Origin: Proteus hauseri ATCC 700826
Lineage (GTDB): Bacteria > Pseudomonadota > Gammaproteobacteria > Enterobacterales > Enterobacteriaceae
Direction of reading: 5' to 3'
Assembly: GCF_001654965.1 (NCBI RefSeq)
Contig: NZ_LXEV01000023.1
Span: 186,001-250,000, forward strand
Length of the DNA: 64,000 nt
Part shown: positions 9,491 to 18,453 of the stretch, piece after piece
Position numbering within the stretch: the first letter of the stretch is position 1
Layout of the letters: each line of letters begins with the position of its first letter
The notes under the pieces: model-generated
Databases searched by the model: none
Told to the model about the DNA's origin: nothing
What the model saw: only the letters and a program-made list of their open reading frames with translations
Position numbers and translations under genes: made by a program

Positions 9491-9547
9491 TTATAGTCAT
9501 TTTTAAACTTATTGTCACTATTATAGTCTACTTTCATATGGTCTACT
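9491..9547. repeat. Short direct repeats in the MocR/cio divergent promoter region
   Basis: TTATAGTC occurs at 9491-9498 and again at 9521-9528, 30 bases apart, about three helical turns. GTCTACT occurs at 9526-9532 and 9541-9547. MocR-family regulators commonly bind direct repeats between their own gene and a divergent target, so these are candidate operators. Confidence 0.45.
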
Positions 9548-9595
9548 AATCCACACGATTTACCTGCAATTTACATATTAATAACGAGGTTTTTT

Positions 9596-10930
9596 ATGCT
9601 TGGGTTAAGTGCCTTTGATTTGGCGCGTATCCAATTTGCGTTTACAGTTTCTTTTCATATTATCTTCCCTGCTATTACTATCGGACTTGCTAGCTTTTTA
9701 GCGGTATTGGAAGGTTTATGGTTAAAAACCCGCAATAAGGACTATTTAGCGCTATTCCATTTTTGGTCAAAAATATTTGCTGTTAACTTTGCTATGGGCG
9801 TTGTATCAGGTCTGGTTATGGCTTATCAGTTTGGTACAAACTGGAGCTTATTTTCAGATTTCGCGGGCTCCATAACGGGTCCGTTACTGACTTATGAAGT
9901 CCTTACCGCCTTCTTCTTAGAAGCGGGATTTTTAGGCGTTATGTTATTTGGTTGGCATAAAGTCGGTGAAAAACTCCACTTTTTTGCCACTTGTATGGTT
10001 GCACTCGGTACATTGATGTCCACATTCTGGATCTTGGCATCAAACAGCTGGATGCAAACACCACAAGGATTTGAAATTATTAATAACCAAGTAGTTCCAA
10101 CTGACTGGCTTGCTGTCATTTTTAACCCTTCATTTCCCTATCGCCTTGCACATATGGGTGTTGCTGCTTTCCTTGCTTCTGCCTTCTTTATTGCGGCTTC
10201 CGCCGCTTGGCATCTGCTTAAAGGTAATACCTCATCGGCAATGAAAAAAATGCTTTCGATGTCTTTATGGATGATCCTTATCCTTGCACCTATTCAAGCA
10301 TTGATTGGTGATGTGCATGGTTTAAATACCTTAAAACACCAACCAGCAAAAATAGCTGCAATTGAAGGGCATTGGGAAAATAAACCTGGCGAAGCAACAC
10401 CTCTTATTCTTTTTGGTATGCCTGATATGGATGCTGAAAAGACAAAATATGCTTTAGAAATTCCTTATCTTGGCAGCCTTATCTTAACGCATAGTTTAGA
10501 TAAACAAGTACCCGCACTTAAAGAGTTCCCTAAAGAAGATAGACCCAATTCACTTATTGTTTTCTGGTCATTCCGCATTATGGTTGGTCTTGGCATGTTA
10601 ATGATTTTAGTGGGCGTTTGGGGAACATGGTTGCGTTATAGAAATAAACTATATCAATCAAAAGCTTTCTTACGCTTAACATTTTTAATGGCGCCATCAG
10701 GTCTTATCGCTATCCTTGCTGGCTGGTTTACCACAGAAGTTGGCCGTCAGCCTTGGGTTGTTTATGGCATACAACGAACACGAGATGCGGTTTCAGCTCA
10801 TGGTGAAATGCATATGAGCATTAGTTTGCTGATCTTCTTTGTTGTCTATAGTTCTGTGTTCGGTATTGGATATGCCTATATGTTAAAACTGATCCGTAAA
10901 GGTACACCGGAGGTTCAAAATGGGAATTGA
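9596..10930 (+). CDS. cioA: Cyanide-insensitive bd-type quinol oxidase subunit I
   Basis: This inner-membrane haem subunit oxidises quinol and reduces oxygen to water without proton pumping. It is a CydA-family protein of 444 residues, shorter than E. coli CydA (about 520), which fits the short Q-loop of CIO enzymes. Visible haem ligands are His21 (VSFHIIFP), His186 (YRLAHMGVAA) and Met329 (FWSFRIMVGLG). The quinol loop keeps GLNTLKHQPAKIAAIEGHW. The subunit II gene overlaps its 3' end by 11 bases. The CIO assignment is by length and sequence; cyanide resistance itself cannot be read. Confidence 0.9.
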   Translation: MLGLSAFDLARIQFAFTVSFHIIFPAITIGLASFLAVLEGLWLKTRNKDYLALFHFWSKIFAVNFAMGVVSGLVMAYQFGTNWSLFSDFAGSITGPLLTYEVLTAFFLEAGFLGVMLFGWHKVGEKLHFFATCMVALGTLMSTFWILASNSWMQTPQGFEIINNQVVPTDWLAVIFNPSFPYRLAHMGVAAFLASAFFIAASAAWHLLKGNTSSAMKKMLSMSLWMILILAPIQALIGDVHGLNTLKHQPAKIAAIEGHWENKPGEATPLILFGMPDMDAEKTKYALEIPYLGSLILTHSLDKQVPALKEFPKEDRPNSLIVFWSFRIMVGLGMLMILVGVWGTWLRYRNKLYQSKAFLRLTFLMAPSGLIAILAGWFTTEVGRQPWVVYGIQRTRDAVSAHGEMHMSISLLIFFVVYSSVFGIGYAYMLKLIRKGTPEVQNGN

Positions 10931-11924
10931 TTTACCAGTTATTTGGTTCATCATAATCGTATTTAGTACACTGATGTACATCGTTATGGATGGCTTCGAT
11001 CTCGGTATTGGAATGCCCTATCCTTTTATAAAAGATAGACAAGATCGTGATTTAATGATGAATACCGTTGCCCCAGTTTGGGACGGCAACGAAACATGGT
11101 TAGTACTTGGTGGCGCTGCACTTTTTGGTGCCTTTCCTCTGGCTTATGCCGTGATCCTCGATGCACTCGCAATGCCTTTAACGTTAATGCTTGTTGCACT
11201 AATATTCCGAGGGGTCGCGTTTGAATTCCGCTTTAAAGCGGATGATAACCACCAATCTTTTTGGGATAAAGCCTTTATTGTCGGATCAGTATTAGCAACA
11301 TTCACACAAGGTATTGTTGTCGGTAGTGTTGTTCAGGGGTTACCCGTAGTTAATCGTACTTTCGCGGGCAGCTACCTTGATTGGCTAACACCATTCCCTC
11401 TTTTTTGCGGCCTTGGTTTAGTTATTGCCTACTCATTATTGGGTTGTGGCTGGTTGATTATGAAAACCGAAGGTCACTTACAACAAAATTTATATAAAGT
11501 TGCCAAGCCATTAACCTTAGTAATGCTTGCGGTTGTTGCCATTGTCAGTGCATGGACACCATTAGCCCAACCCGCTATTGCTGAACGTTGGTTCTCTTTA
11601 CCTAATATTTTCTTCTTTTTACCTGTGCCATTACTGGTTTTATATAGTGCATGGCTAATTATTCGCTCAGTAAAAAGAAAAGGACATTACCTGCCTTTCT
11701 TTGGTGCATTAGCGATTATTTTCTTAGGTTTTGCTGGATTAGGCATTAGCATTTGGCCAAATATTATTCCACCGGCAATCAGTTTTGTCGACGCATCTGC
11801 GCCACCAGAAAGCCAAGGTTTTATGCTAGTAGGCGCACTATTTATTATTCCAATTATTCTTGTTTATACATTCTGGAGTTACTACGTATTTAGAGGAAAA
11901 ACTCATGAAGAAGGCTATCACTGA
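10920..11924 (+). CDS. cioB: Bd-type quinol oxidase subunit II
   Basis: This CydB-family membrane protein of 334 residues has about eight helices. The N-terminal signature MDGFDLGIGM and the APVWDGNETWLVLGGAALFG motif are diagnostic of subunit II. It binds no haem but is needed for assembly and stability of the complex. Its ATG lies inside the cioA end, so the two are translationally coupled. A third tiny reading frame overlaps its own 3' end. Confidence 0.93.
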   Translation: MGIDLPVIWFIIIVFSTLMYIVMDGFDLGIGMPYPFIKDRQDRDLMMNTVAPVWDGNETWLVLGGAALFGAFPLAYAVILDALAMPLTLMLVALIFRGVAFEFRFKADDNHQSFWDKAFIVGSVLATFTQGIVVGSVVQGLPVVNRTFAGSYLDWLTPFPLFCGLGLVIAYSLLGCGWLIMKTEGHLQQNLYKVAKPLTLVMLAVVAIVSAWTPLAQPAIAERWFSLPNIFFFLPVPLLVLYSAWLIIRSVKRKGHYLPFFGALAIIFLGFAGLGISIWPNIIPPAISFVDASAPPESQGFMLVGALFIIPIILVYTFWSYYVFRGKTHEEGYH

Positions 11925-12066
11925 TCCAGCAACAGAAAGCAAACCCTCATTACTTAAAAAGTGGGGATGGCTTATTACCATTTGGTTTTGTAGTGTAATT
12001 GCCTTGTTTGCGGTTTCTTCTCTCTTTCGATTTTTAATGACAGCAGCCGGAATGAAAGTGAAGTAG
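11905..12066 (+). CDS. Small DUF2474-type subunit of the CIO oxidase
   Basis: This 53-residue protein has a single transmembrane helix (about WGWLITIWFCSVIALFAVSS) with lysine-rich flanks. The ATG lies 20 bases inside cioB and has AGAGGA eight bases upstream. Such one-helix proteins follow cioAB or cydAB genes and correspond to CydX/CydZ-like accessory subunits; DUF2474 members are typical for CIO operons. The family name is from memory of similar short proteins. Confidence 0.8.
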   Translation: MKKAITDPATESKPSLLKKWGWLITIWFCSVIALFAVSSLFRFLMTAAGMKVK

Positions 12067-12102
12067 GCAATAGATACACACAGCAATATAATAATAAAAA
12101 TC

Positions 12103-12128
12103 AAGGGCTGGAGTTATTTTCAGCCCTT
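12103..12128. terminator. Terminator between the cio operon and fimbrial operon 1
   Basis: AAGGGCTG at 12103-12110 pairs with CAGCCCTT at 12121-12128, and TTCTTTT follows on the plus strand. It ends the cio operon; with A-rich sequence on its other side it may also stop the convergent fimbrial transcript. Confidence 0.8.
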
Positions 12129-12152
12129 TTCTTTTACATAAAAAATATCATA

Positions 12153-12860
12153 TTAATTAATATTTTTCTTACTTTGCAAATAATTACCATCATCATCAAT
12201 ATAAATAATTGTCACTAGCTGGTTAGGTGTAATCGCGCCCTGGTATTGAATTTGTTGTTTAGAAAAAGGCGCTATCATTGTTGCACCCACAAAGGGTTTA
12301 TCTTCTTTATCTTCAGCATATATTTTTGATATGGTAAAAAAATAGGCACTTGGATTACTTATTTCTAAATTTATTCCTTGCTGATTTATTTTTATGCCAT
12401 CAACAATTTCATCAGGTTTTATATCAATTTGGATTGGTCGATAGAAAAGCTTAATTCTAGTTTGTAACGCTAACTGTAATGTATTTTGATTCAATTTATT
12501 CGATGATTTTGGTGCAATATCTAATACATTTAAATAAAAAACAGATTCTCTATCTTGGGGAAGTTGATTTTCAAATTGCTTTATTTTTATCTGTAGTCCG
12601 TCATTGGCTATTATTTTCGCAATAGGCGGAATAACCAAAAAAGGCGCAGAGGTTGTTTCTGGCGTCGATTCAATATTGCCTTCATCAATCCAACTCTGAA
12701 TTAGTGCCGGTTGCTCACTATGATTAAAAACTTGTAATGAAACCATCTGATTATCTGATGAAAATATTAAACGAGTACGTTCAAGCACAACACTTGCATA
12801 AGTTAAATGGGTGAAAAAAATAAGCATTAAAATAAAATAAGTGCGTATTATGCTCTTCAT
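12153..12860 (-). CDS. Periplasmic fimbrial chaperone, second copy of operon 1
   Basis: This PapD/FimC-like chaperone of 235 residues donates a strand to fimbrial subunits in the periplasm. A signal peptide (about residues 1-22, ending TYA) is followed by two Ig-like domains. Chaperone hallmarks are RLIFSSDNQMVSLQVFN, IQSWIDEG, the PPIAKI region and ESVFYLNVLDI. It is the last gene of the operon, after the adhesin. It closely parallels the first chaperone of the same operon (IQSWIDEGNIESTPE versus IQSWIDNGDIDSTPE), suggesting duplication, perhaps with the second copy specialised for the adhesin. Confidence 0.9.
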   Translation of the reverse strand: MKSIIRTYFILMLIFFTHLTYASVVLERTRLIFSSDNQMVSLQVFNHSEQPALIQSWIDEGNIESTPETTSAPFLVIPPIAKIIANDGLQIKIKQFENQLPQDRESVFYLNVLDIAPKSSNKLNQNTLQLALQTRIKLFYRPIQIDIKPDEIVDGIKINQQGINLEISNPSAYFFTISKIYAEDKEDKPFVGATMIAPFSKQQIQYQGAITPNQLVTIIYIDDDGNYLQSKKNIN

Positions 12861-12870
12861 TTTTTCTTCT

Positions 12871-13947
12871 CTAATTATATGACATCACAACAGTTGCAGT
12901 ACTTTCTATTTTTCCTTGCGTTACTGCATTAATATTATAAGGATAATAATAGGCTGCCATATTTATCGAGAATGTAGGTGAGATAGTATTTCCTTTTATA
13001 ACACTAAATATACTTGTTGCACTTCCTTGAGCACTTACACTATTAGAAAAAATAAGTGGACTAGTTATATTATCACTTTTTACTACACGAAATCCGACGC
13101 CACTTGCGCCTTGCGCCGTTGTATTAGTTAATACTGACTTATCATTAGCTAATAAATTTTGACTAGATAAAAACATACTAATATCGCGAGATGCTTTTGA
13201 ACCGCTTAAGAAATCTTGGCAAGTAAAATTTAATGTAAAAGGTGTATAACCCGCTTTATCTAAAGTTTTAGCATCTTTAATACTGACTAATGGTAATGCG
13301 ACAGTTAATCCCGCATTAGAAAAATTACAGGTTGTCATTACAGGGTTATAAGTAATCTGCATCGGCTGCAAAAATATATTATTCTGATCAACAGGCCATT
13401 GCCAAGTTAATAAAAATTGTACCAACTTCACAACAATGTTAATTAACCATTGTATAATCCCTAAACTAGAAGCATCAGAGGCTAAAATAACCGGTGTTAC
13501 AACCGCTGTATTTCCACTCACCTCAGTATAATTAGAAGAAGGTTTGCTATTAACTAAGGTGAATTTTAAGGTGAAATTAGTATCCAAATCAGATGCAGGA
13601 TGTGTTCCTGCTGTAATGTCGGTCACTCTATCCTTTTCCAAATATGTCAGCGTAATAGATACAAATTGCTTTCCACCATTAAACCCTATGGTTCCAACCC
13701 GATTATCTGCAAAGGGAGAAGCAATACCGACTGTATTAGGAAACAATCCCCTTGCCGTGCATTTAAATGTACCTGGAAATATTGTTCTGCTTGTTCTTGT
13801 TGCCGTTGTTGAAGTGCTATTTAAATCAGTTGATAAGTCAAAATTAATATTAGGTGCGGTTATGGTACTATCTGGCTTGCAATTTGCCATGGCTTGTTGA
13901 CTTATTGTTCCGAATAAAAGTAAAAATATAAAGGTAGATGATTTCAT
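12871..13947 (-). CDS. Fimbrial tip adhesin / minor subunit, operon 1
   Basis: This 358-residue secreted protein has a signal peptide (about residues 1-21, ending AMA) and is much longer than a pilin. The N-terminal half would be the receptor-binding lectin-like domain, and the C-terminal half (from about residue 205, with CNFSNAGLTVALPLVS) a pilin domain for incorporation at the tip. Paired cysteines occur in both halves. It lies between usher and second chaperone, the normal place for a FimH-like adhesin. No receptor can be predicted. Confidence 0.82.
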   Translation of the reverse strand: MKSSTFIFLLLFGTISQQAMANCKPDSTITAPNINFDLSTDLNSTSTTATRTSRTIFPGTFKCTARGLFPNTVGIASPFADNRVGTIGFNGGKQFVSITLTYLEKDRVTDITAGTHPASDLDTNFTLKFTLVNSKPSSNYTEVSGNTAVVTPVILASDASSLGIIQWLINIVVKLVQFLLTWQWPVDQNNIFLQPMQITYNPVMTTCNFSNAGLTVALPLVSIKDAKTLDKAGYTPFTLNFTCQDFLSGSKASRDISMFLSSQNLLANDKSVLTNTTAQGASGVGFRVVKSDNITSPLIFSNSVSAQGSATSIFSVIKGNTISPTFSINMAAYYYPYNINAVTQGKIESTATVVMSYN

Positions 13948-13958
13948 GATACTTTCCT

Positions 13959-16472
13959 TTATCGACAGATATTACGATTTACATCCATCGTATTTATTAA
14001 ATTATTAATTACGCACTCTTTTTTTCCTGCTAAATTTAATTTCACATATACAGAAGATGGCAATGTGTCGCTCTTTAAATAAAGCACGCCCGATTGCCCT
14101 ACATATCCAATACTTTGTTTTTTATTATTTAAAACCTCTGTACCAAAAGGCAGGCTCTCATTATTTTCTAAAGAAGCTTTGATAATAAAAGTTTGCCGTT
14201 GATCGGTCGCAATAGTGAGATAATTAACAGCACCTAAATAAGGTGTTACATGCGTTATATTTCCTACCATTTCAGCATTAGACGGCTTTTCAGTATTGGT
14301 TAGCGTATAAGTATTAGTACGATAAGGAATAGTGTTTGCCACTAACACAACACCTTGATTATTAGTTAACGTAGCTTTATTCCCATTCACCATCATATTA
14401 TTCGCCATAGGCGCATCAATAATAGTGTAAGTTTTTCCTGTATCACCTGAAAAAACAATATGATTAGGAATAGCAACAATAGTACCTCTGGTACCTAACC
14501 CACCTTGGCGATAATCATTGGCTTCAGTATAAGATGCCGATAATGTACTATAAGGATGACGATAACTAACGTTTGCACCAACTAAATTATTTCCGCCTGT
14601 TTGATTAGAAGTCGTTAAAGTATAATTCATCAAATCATCTTTACCTGCTGTGCCGCTCAAACTTAATGTAGATTGCTGATAACGTGAATCAGCAGCGTAA
14701 ATAGAAGTATTGATATTGGCTCTTTTATCAAAGAATGAAATCGGCACACTGACATTTAGATAATAACGAGTTTCGTCTTCGTTATCATAATTTCTTAATT
14801 TTGATACCGAAAAATTGTAAGCAATATCTTTATAGTTATTTGAATAGCCTAATTGGTATTCTCGGTTATTACCTTGCGTATTCCAATAATTACGATGTGT
14901 CCCTGAAAGAAAAATAGCGCCTCGCTGACCACCCAAATATTGATTTAAATTTATCGTAAAGGTATTTTTTGCTCTAGAACCTCTCAGTGCATCAAATGTT
15001 GTTAAATCTAAATCTGAAACTGTATTATTATTATCTTGCTGTTTAGCAATCTCATTTTGATAATCTTTCCAAGCTTGATAATTATCATGAGAGTATATTG
15101 AATCTACAAAACTGTAATAATTACTGGTAGAGTATCGATAAGCAGCTAACGTTAAGTTGGTTAGTGTTGCATCCATATATTTACTATAAGCAAGGCGAAA
15201 GCTTTGCCCAGTCTTTTTTCCATTTTGCAAATCTGCACTTGCATGCGTTATATCAGCAGATATCGCACCAAATTTAAAATTCCAACCACTACCAATTAAT
15301 GCAGAATAATAATCTTCACTAACAATACCTCCTGCATATACAGTAACCAGATTATTTACACCATAATGAATTTCACCTTGCGCAAATTTAGGCCGATAAT
15401 CGGTATTATTAATTCTAGATTCACCCATCATCACATTATAGCGATAAACCCCTTCTTTTAGCATATCGGGCACAGCAGAAAATGGTACAGTGAATGACTC
15501 TCTTCGTCCGTCCGCTTCTTGAATAACAACAAGAAGATCTCCGCCACCAGCGGTAGGCTGAATATCTCTAAATGAAAATTCACCAGGTGGAACATTTTCT
15601 TGAAAAACTAAGTTTTCATTTTGATAAACACTAACTAAAGCATTTGTTTGTGCAACCCCTCTAATAATAGGCGCAAAACCTTGGCTTGAATTGGGTAACA
15701 TCCCCATTTCAGTTGAAAGAGAAATACCTCGAAATGAAATACTATTAAAAAGTGCGGCGGGTGTATAAAAATCACCCATTGTTAGCCCTGCCGTTATTTT
15801 ACTTAATGCTTTATAAATATATCGAGTATTATTTTTCCACTGATGCTTTCCATGTGAATAATAAGAATAGTTAGATTCATCACGAAACTGCCATGAACCC
15901 AAATTAACACCCGAGTTTATATTTGCAAAAAAATTTTCATTATTACTTTTATTACCATTTTTTTCTTTGTAATTATAGTAATTTATATTATAAGCTAGGA
16001 TTAATGCAGATATTCCTTGTTGCCAATAACTTGCATCCACATAACCGACTTCTGATTGTTTAACTGAAATTTGAGGTGCTATAACATCTAATCTTAAATT
16101 ATTAATATCTAATTTTGCACTAACACCTTTAGCTAAGATATCAACTAAAATGGGTTCATCTTTATCTATTTGCTGTTTAGTCTCTAAAGAAAGATTCAGG
16201 CCTAATTTATTTACATCCTTAGCGTCAAGGCTAATATTAGGTTTTTCTCCACTAATATTAATTTCAAACTGACCTTTCCATACTTGATTAACATAAATAT
16301 CAACCAATTGCTTTCCTTCAGGCACTTTATCTTCTATATAAAATCTGGATATATCTCCATGCTTTGATTTTCCTACTAATAAAGACGTATCAAATCCCTC
16401 TGCATACAGATTTTGTGTGTAGTTTTGCATTCCTATAAAAATAAGAATTGAGAGATACTTTTTATTTTTCAC
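13959..16472 (-). CDS. Outer membrane fimbrial usher, operon 1
   Basis: This FimD/PapC-type usher of 837 residues forms the outer membrane pore through which subunits are secreted and assembled. After a signal peptide (about residues 1-24) come the N-terminal chaperone-binding domain, a long beta-barrel with plug (FAPIIRGVAQTNALVSVYQN, VPPGEFSFRDIQPT) and C-terminal domains ending in a cysteine-bearing region. The reading frame begins with GTG at 16472, 13 bases after the first chaperone; no better ATG is present near the signal peptide. Confidence 0.92.
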   Translation of the reverse strand: MKNKKYLSILIFIGMQNYTQNLYAEGFDTSLLVGKSKHGDISRFYIEDKVPEGKQLVDIYVNQVWKGQFEINISGEKPNISLDAKDVNKLGLNLSLETKQQIDKDEPILVDILAKGVSAKLDINNLRLDVIAPQISVKQSEVGYVDASYWQQGISALILAYNINYYNYKEKNGNKSNNENFFANINSGVNLGSWQFRDESNYSYYSHGKHQWKNNTRYIYKALSKITAGLTMGDFYTPAALFNSISFRGISLSTEMGMLPNSSQGFAPIIRGVAQTNALVSVYQNENLVFQENVPPGEFSFRDIQPTAGGGDLLVVIQEADGRRESFTVPFSAVPDMLKEGVYRYNVMMGESRINNTDYRPKFAQGEIHYGVNNLVTVYAGGIVSEDYYSALIGSGWNFKFGAISADITHASADLQNGKKTGQSFRLAYSKYMDATLTNLTLAAYRYSTSNYYSFVDSIYSHDNYQAWKDYQNEIAKQQDNNNTVSDLDLTTFDALRGSRAKNTFTINLNQYLGGQRGAIFLSGTHRNYWNTQGNNREYQLGYSNNYKDIAYNFSVSKLRNYDNEDETRYYLNVSVPISFFDKRANINTSIYAADSRYQQSTLSLSGTAGKDDLMNYTLTTSNQTGGNNLVGANVSYRHPYSTLSASYTEANDYRQGGLGTRGTIVAIPNHIVFSGDTGKTYTIIDAPMANNMMVNGNKATLTNNQGVVLVANTIPYRTNTYTLTNTEKPSNAEMVGNITHVTPYLGAVNYLTIATDQRQTFIIKASLENNESLPFGTEVLNNKKQSIGYVGQSGVLYLKSDTLPSSVYVKLNLAGKKECVINNLINTMDVNRNICR

Positions 16473-16485
16473 GATGTTATCTCAA

Positions 16486-17181
16486 TTAGAATTTAATATT
16501 CTGTGATTTATAAACACCAAAATCATCAACATAAATAACAACAACTGAATTATTTTTTAATTTATTAATTAATGGTAACTCACGCGAAGATAACGGAGGT
16601 ATCATTTCAGCCTCAGTAAGAGTTATACGAGGAGTTCCCTCTGTTGAAATAGAAGCTATTGTAAAATGATATTGTGAGTTATTTTTGACTAAAATTTTAT
16701 TACCTATTAATTGATAAGTTATTTTTTCATTAACCAAGGCTGGATCATCTGTTAATGCTTTAGGGCGATAAAAAATTTTTATTCTTGTTTTCATTACTAA
16801 TTGCAGATAGCTTTTTCCATTCATTGCCTCTGCATTTTCTGGAATATCTAATACATTTAAATAATAAACCTGTTCAGTATTATTTGGTAATTGCTCATTA
16901 GATATTTTAATTTTTAGTAATTGGCCTTGTTTTCCTGCAATTTTTACTATTGGTGGATATAAATAAAAAGGGGATATGGCATTTTCTGGCGTTGAATCAA
17001 TATCCCCATTATCTATCCAACTTTGAATAAGAGAAGCTAAATTTCCATTATTCGTTAGTTGAATATTAATGCTTTCTGTACCTTCATTATAGATAATCCG
17101 AGTACCGTTAATAATAACATTCGCATAGACACTTATTGAGGAAAAAAAGAGTATTATAAATGAGATTAATTTTTTCATCAT
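16486..17181 (-). CDS. Periplasmic fimbrial chaperone, first copy of operon 1
   Basis: This PapD-like chaperone of 231 residues has a signal peptide ending VYA (about residue 20) and the two-domain Ig fold. Visible motifs are RIIYNEGTESINIQLTNNG, LIQSWIDNGD, PPIVKIAGKQGQ and EQVYYLNVLDIPEN. The start has two adjacent ATG codons (17181 and 17178), with AGGACGA just upstream. It lies between the major subunit and the usher, as in most chaperone-usher operons. Confidence 0.91.
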   Translation of the reverse strand: MMKKLISFIILFFSSISVYANVIINGTRIIYNEGTESINIQLTNNGNLASLIQSWIDNGDIDSTPENAISPFYLYPPIVKIAGKQGQLLKIKISNEQLPNNTEQVYYLNVLDIPENAEAMNGKSYLQLVMKTRIKIFYRPKALTDDPALVNEKITYQLIGNKILVKNNSQYHFTIASISTEGTPRITLTEAEMIPPLSSRELPLINKLKNNSVVVIYVDDFGVYKSQNIKF

Positions 17182-17192
17182 TATCGTCCTAA

Positions 17193-17220
17193 AAAGCCAG
17201 ACTCAAATGAGTCTGGCTTT
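17193..17220 (-). terminator. Intercistronic hairpin between fimbrial subunit and chaperone, operon 1
   Basis: AAAGCCAGACTC at 17193-17204 is perfectly complementary to GAGTCTGGCTTT at 17209-17220, with a four-base loop and TTTTT following on the minus strand. It looks like a full intrinsic terminator placed inside the operon, so only part of the transcripts should reach chaperone and usher, giving an excess of subunit. Confidence 0.8.
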
Positions 17221-17225
17221 AAATA

Positions 17226-17816
17226 TTATAAATATGAGACTGTATAGATAACATTAGAATGTACAGGACCTGTTTTAGCCGCTGTCGCATTTGTTTTATA
17301 ATAGCTTGCAATTAAACGTAAGGTATCTGAATCAGGTGCTGTTTTATCACCTTTAATACCTGTATCAAATGTCGCATTTAAAGGAATAGCAACCGTTGGT
17401 GCTGCTGTTGTAGATAAACTAAAGCCTACGTTTTTAGCCACCAAAGGATCATTCTCATTAACAGTATCATTAATTAAATATAATCCGTTTGTAGAAATAC
17501 TATTTGCAGAAGAGAAATGTATTTTTAAATTACTGCCACTTGGTGTTGAAGCTGGAGCACAGTCAGAGAATGTTAATGCAAACTCCTTTTGATTCTTTGT
17601 AATCACTGCACTTGCAGTTGTTCCTGCATCTGTCACCGTAATTGGATCTAATAGAATAGAAAAATCTGCACTATTGCCTCCATTAATAGTACATGTCGTA
17701 TCACTAATGGCACCAGAGAAAGAAATAATACCACCCGCGCTATTAGTTGTAGCAAAAGCTGACGTCGATAAAATAGCCACTGATAATAATGACAGTGGGA
17801 GTTTATTTTTAAACAT
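17226..17816 (-). CDS. Major fimbrial subunit, operon 1
   Basis: This type 1-like pilin of 196 residues has a signal peptide (MFKNKLPLSLLSVAILSTSA) and begins its mature part near TTNSAGG. The usual pilin motifs are present: GIISFSGAISDTTCTINGG at the N-terminus with the first disulfide cysteine, FSDCAP with the second, and a C-terminal SNVIYTVSYL strand with the penultimate aromatic residue used in donor-strand exchange. An ATG ten codons upstream is open, but the ATG at 17816 has CGGAG at good distance and starts the signal peptide. It is the first gene of the operon. Confidence 0.92.
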   Translation of the reverse strand: MFKNKLPLSLLSVAILSTSAFATTNSAGGIISFSGAISDTTCTINGGNSADFSILLDPITVTDAGTTASAVITKNQKEFALTFSDCAPASTPSGSNLKIHFSSANSISTNGLYLINDTVNENDPLVAKNVGFSLSTTAAPTVAIPLNATFDTGIKGDKTAPDSDTLRLIASYYKTNATAAKTGPVHSNVIYTVSYL

Positions 17817-18375
17817 ATTTAACTCCGAGAATAGATTAGCATTCAATTAGCAAAAATAAGCTTTTATTATTGCCATCATTAACTAAAGGTGACTAAAGAG
17901 AACTCTAGTCATTTTTATATTAGATACACAAAAATAAGCTTGCCAGTTATTTTAATTATTTTTTTACGAGTGTGATTTAAGTCAAATTAAATGGTCAATA
18001 TAGAGATTTTTAATATATTAATGTTTTAATTTTTTAATTTACGATAAGATTAAAATATACTTTTAATCTTTATTATATTCTTATGTAATTATAATTATTA
18101 ACCTCTTAATAATTAATTTTTATTTTAAAAAACCATTAAAACAAAATAATTATAAATAATTTAAAATTATATTTATAAAAAAAACAGATAAATAAAACAT
18201 ATTTAAAATACTTTAATCGTTATAAATTGAAAGTATCTGATAATAATCATTCATTATCTCTCACCTAAATAGATGGCTAAATCAAAATAAAATCAGCATG
18301 TTATAGTGTATTCTATTCTTTGATTTTTTGTGTTGCCTTGCCTGTTTTTTTACGATCAAAATCACAGTTACTATT
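17817..18375. promoter_or_regulatory. AT-rich upstream region of fimbrial operon 1 and the SIP gene
   Basis: This gene-free stretch of more than 550 bases is unusually AT-rich and separates the fimbrial operon from the divergent SIP gene. It should hold the fimbrial promoter, and its composition fits silencing by H-NS. A short imperfect dyad (GACTA to TAGTC) lies near 17890-17909. I see no inverted-repeat pair or recombinase gene that would indicate an invertible promoter. Confidence 0.45.
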
Positions 18376-18394
18376 GATAATGACTATCATTATT
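18376..18394. promoter_or_regulatory. Fur box upstream of the siderophore-interacting protein gene
   Basis: GATAATGACTATCATTATT matches the 19-base Fur consensus at 17 positions. It lies about 60-80 bases upstream of the GTG start at 18454, the place expected for iron-dependent repression. A second GATAAT-rich patch follows at about 18404-18424. Confidence 0.8.
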
Positions 18395-18453
18395 AATTAA
18401 AAATGATAATATCTACGATAAATAATTCAACTAAATGAGTCAGGTAAAAGAAA

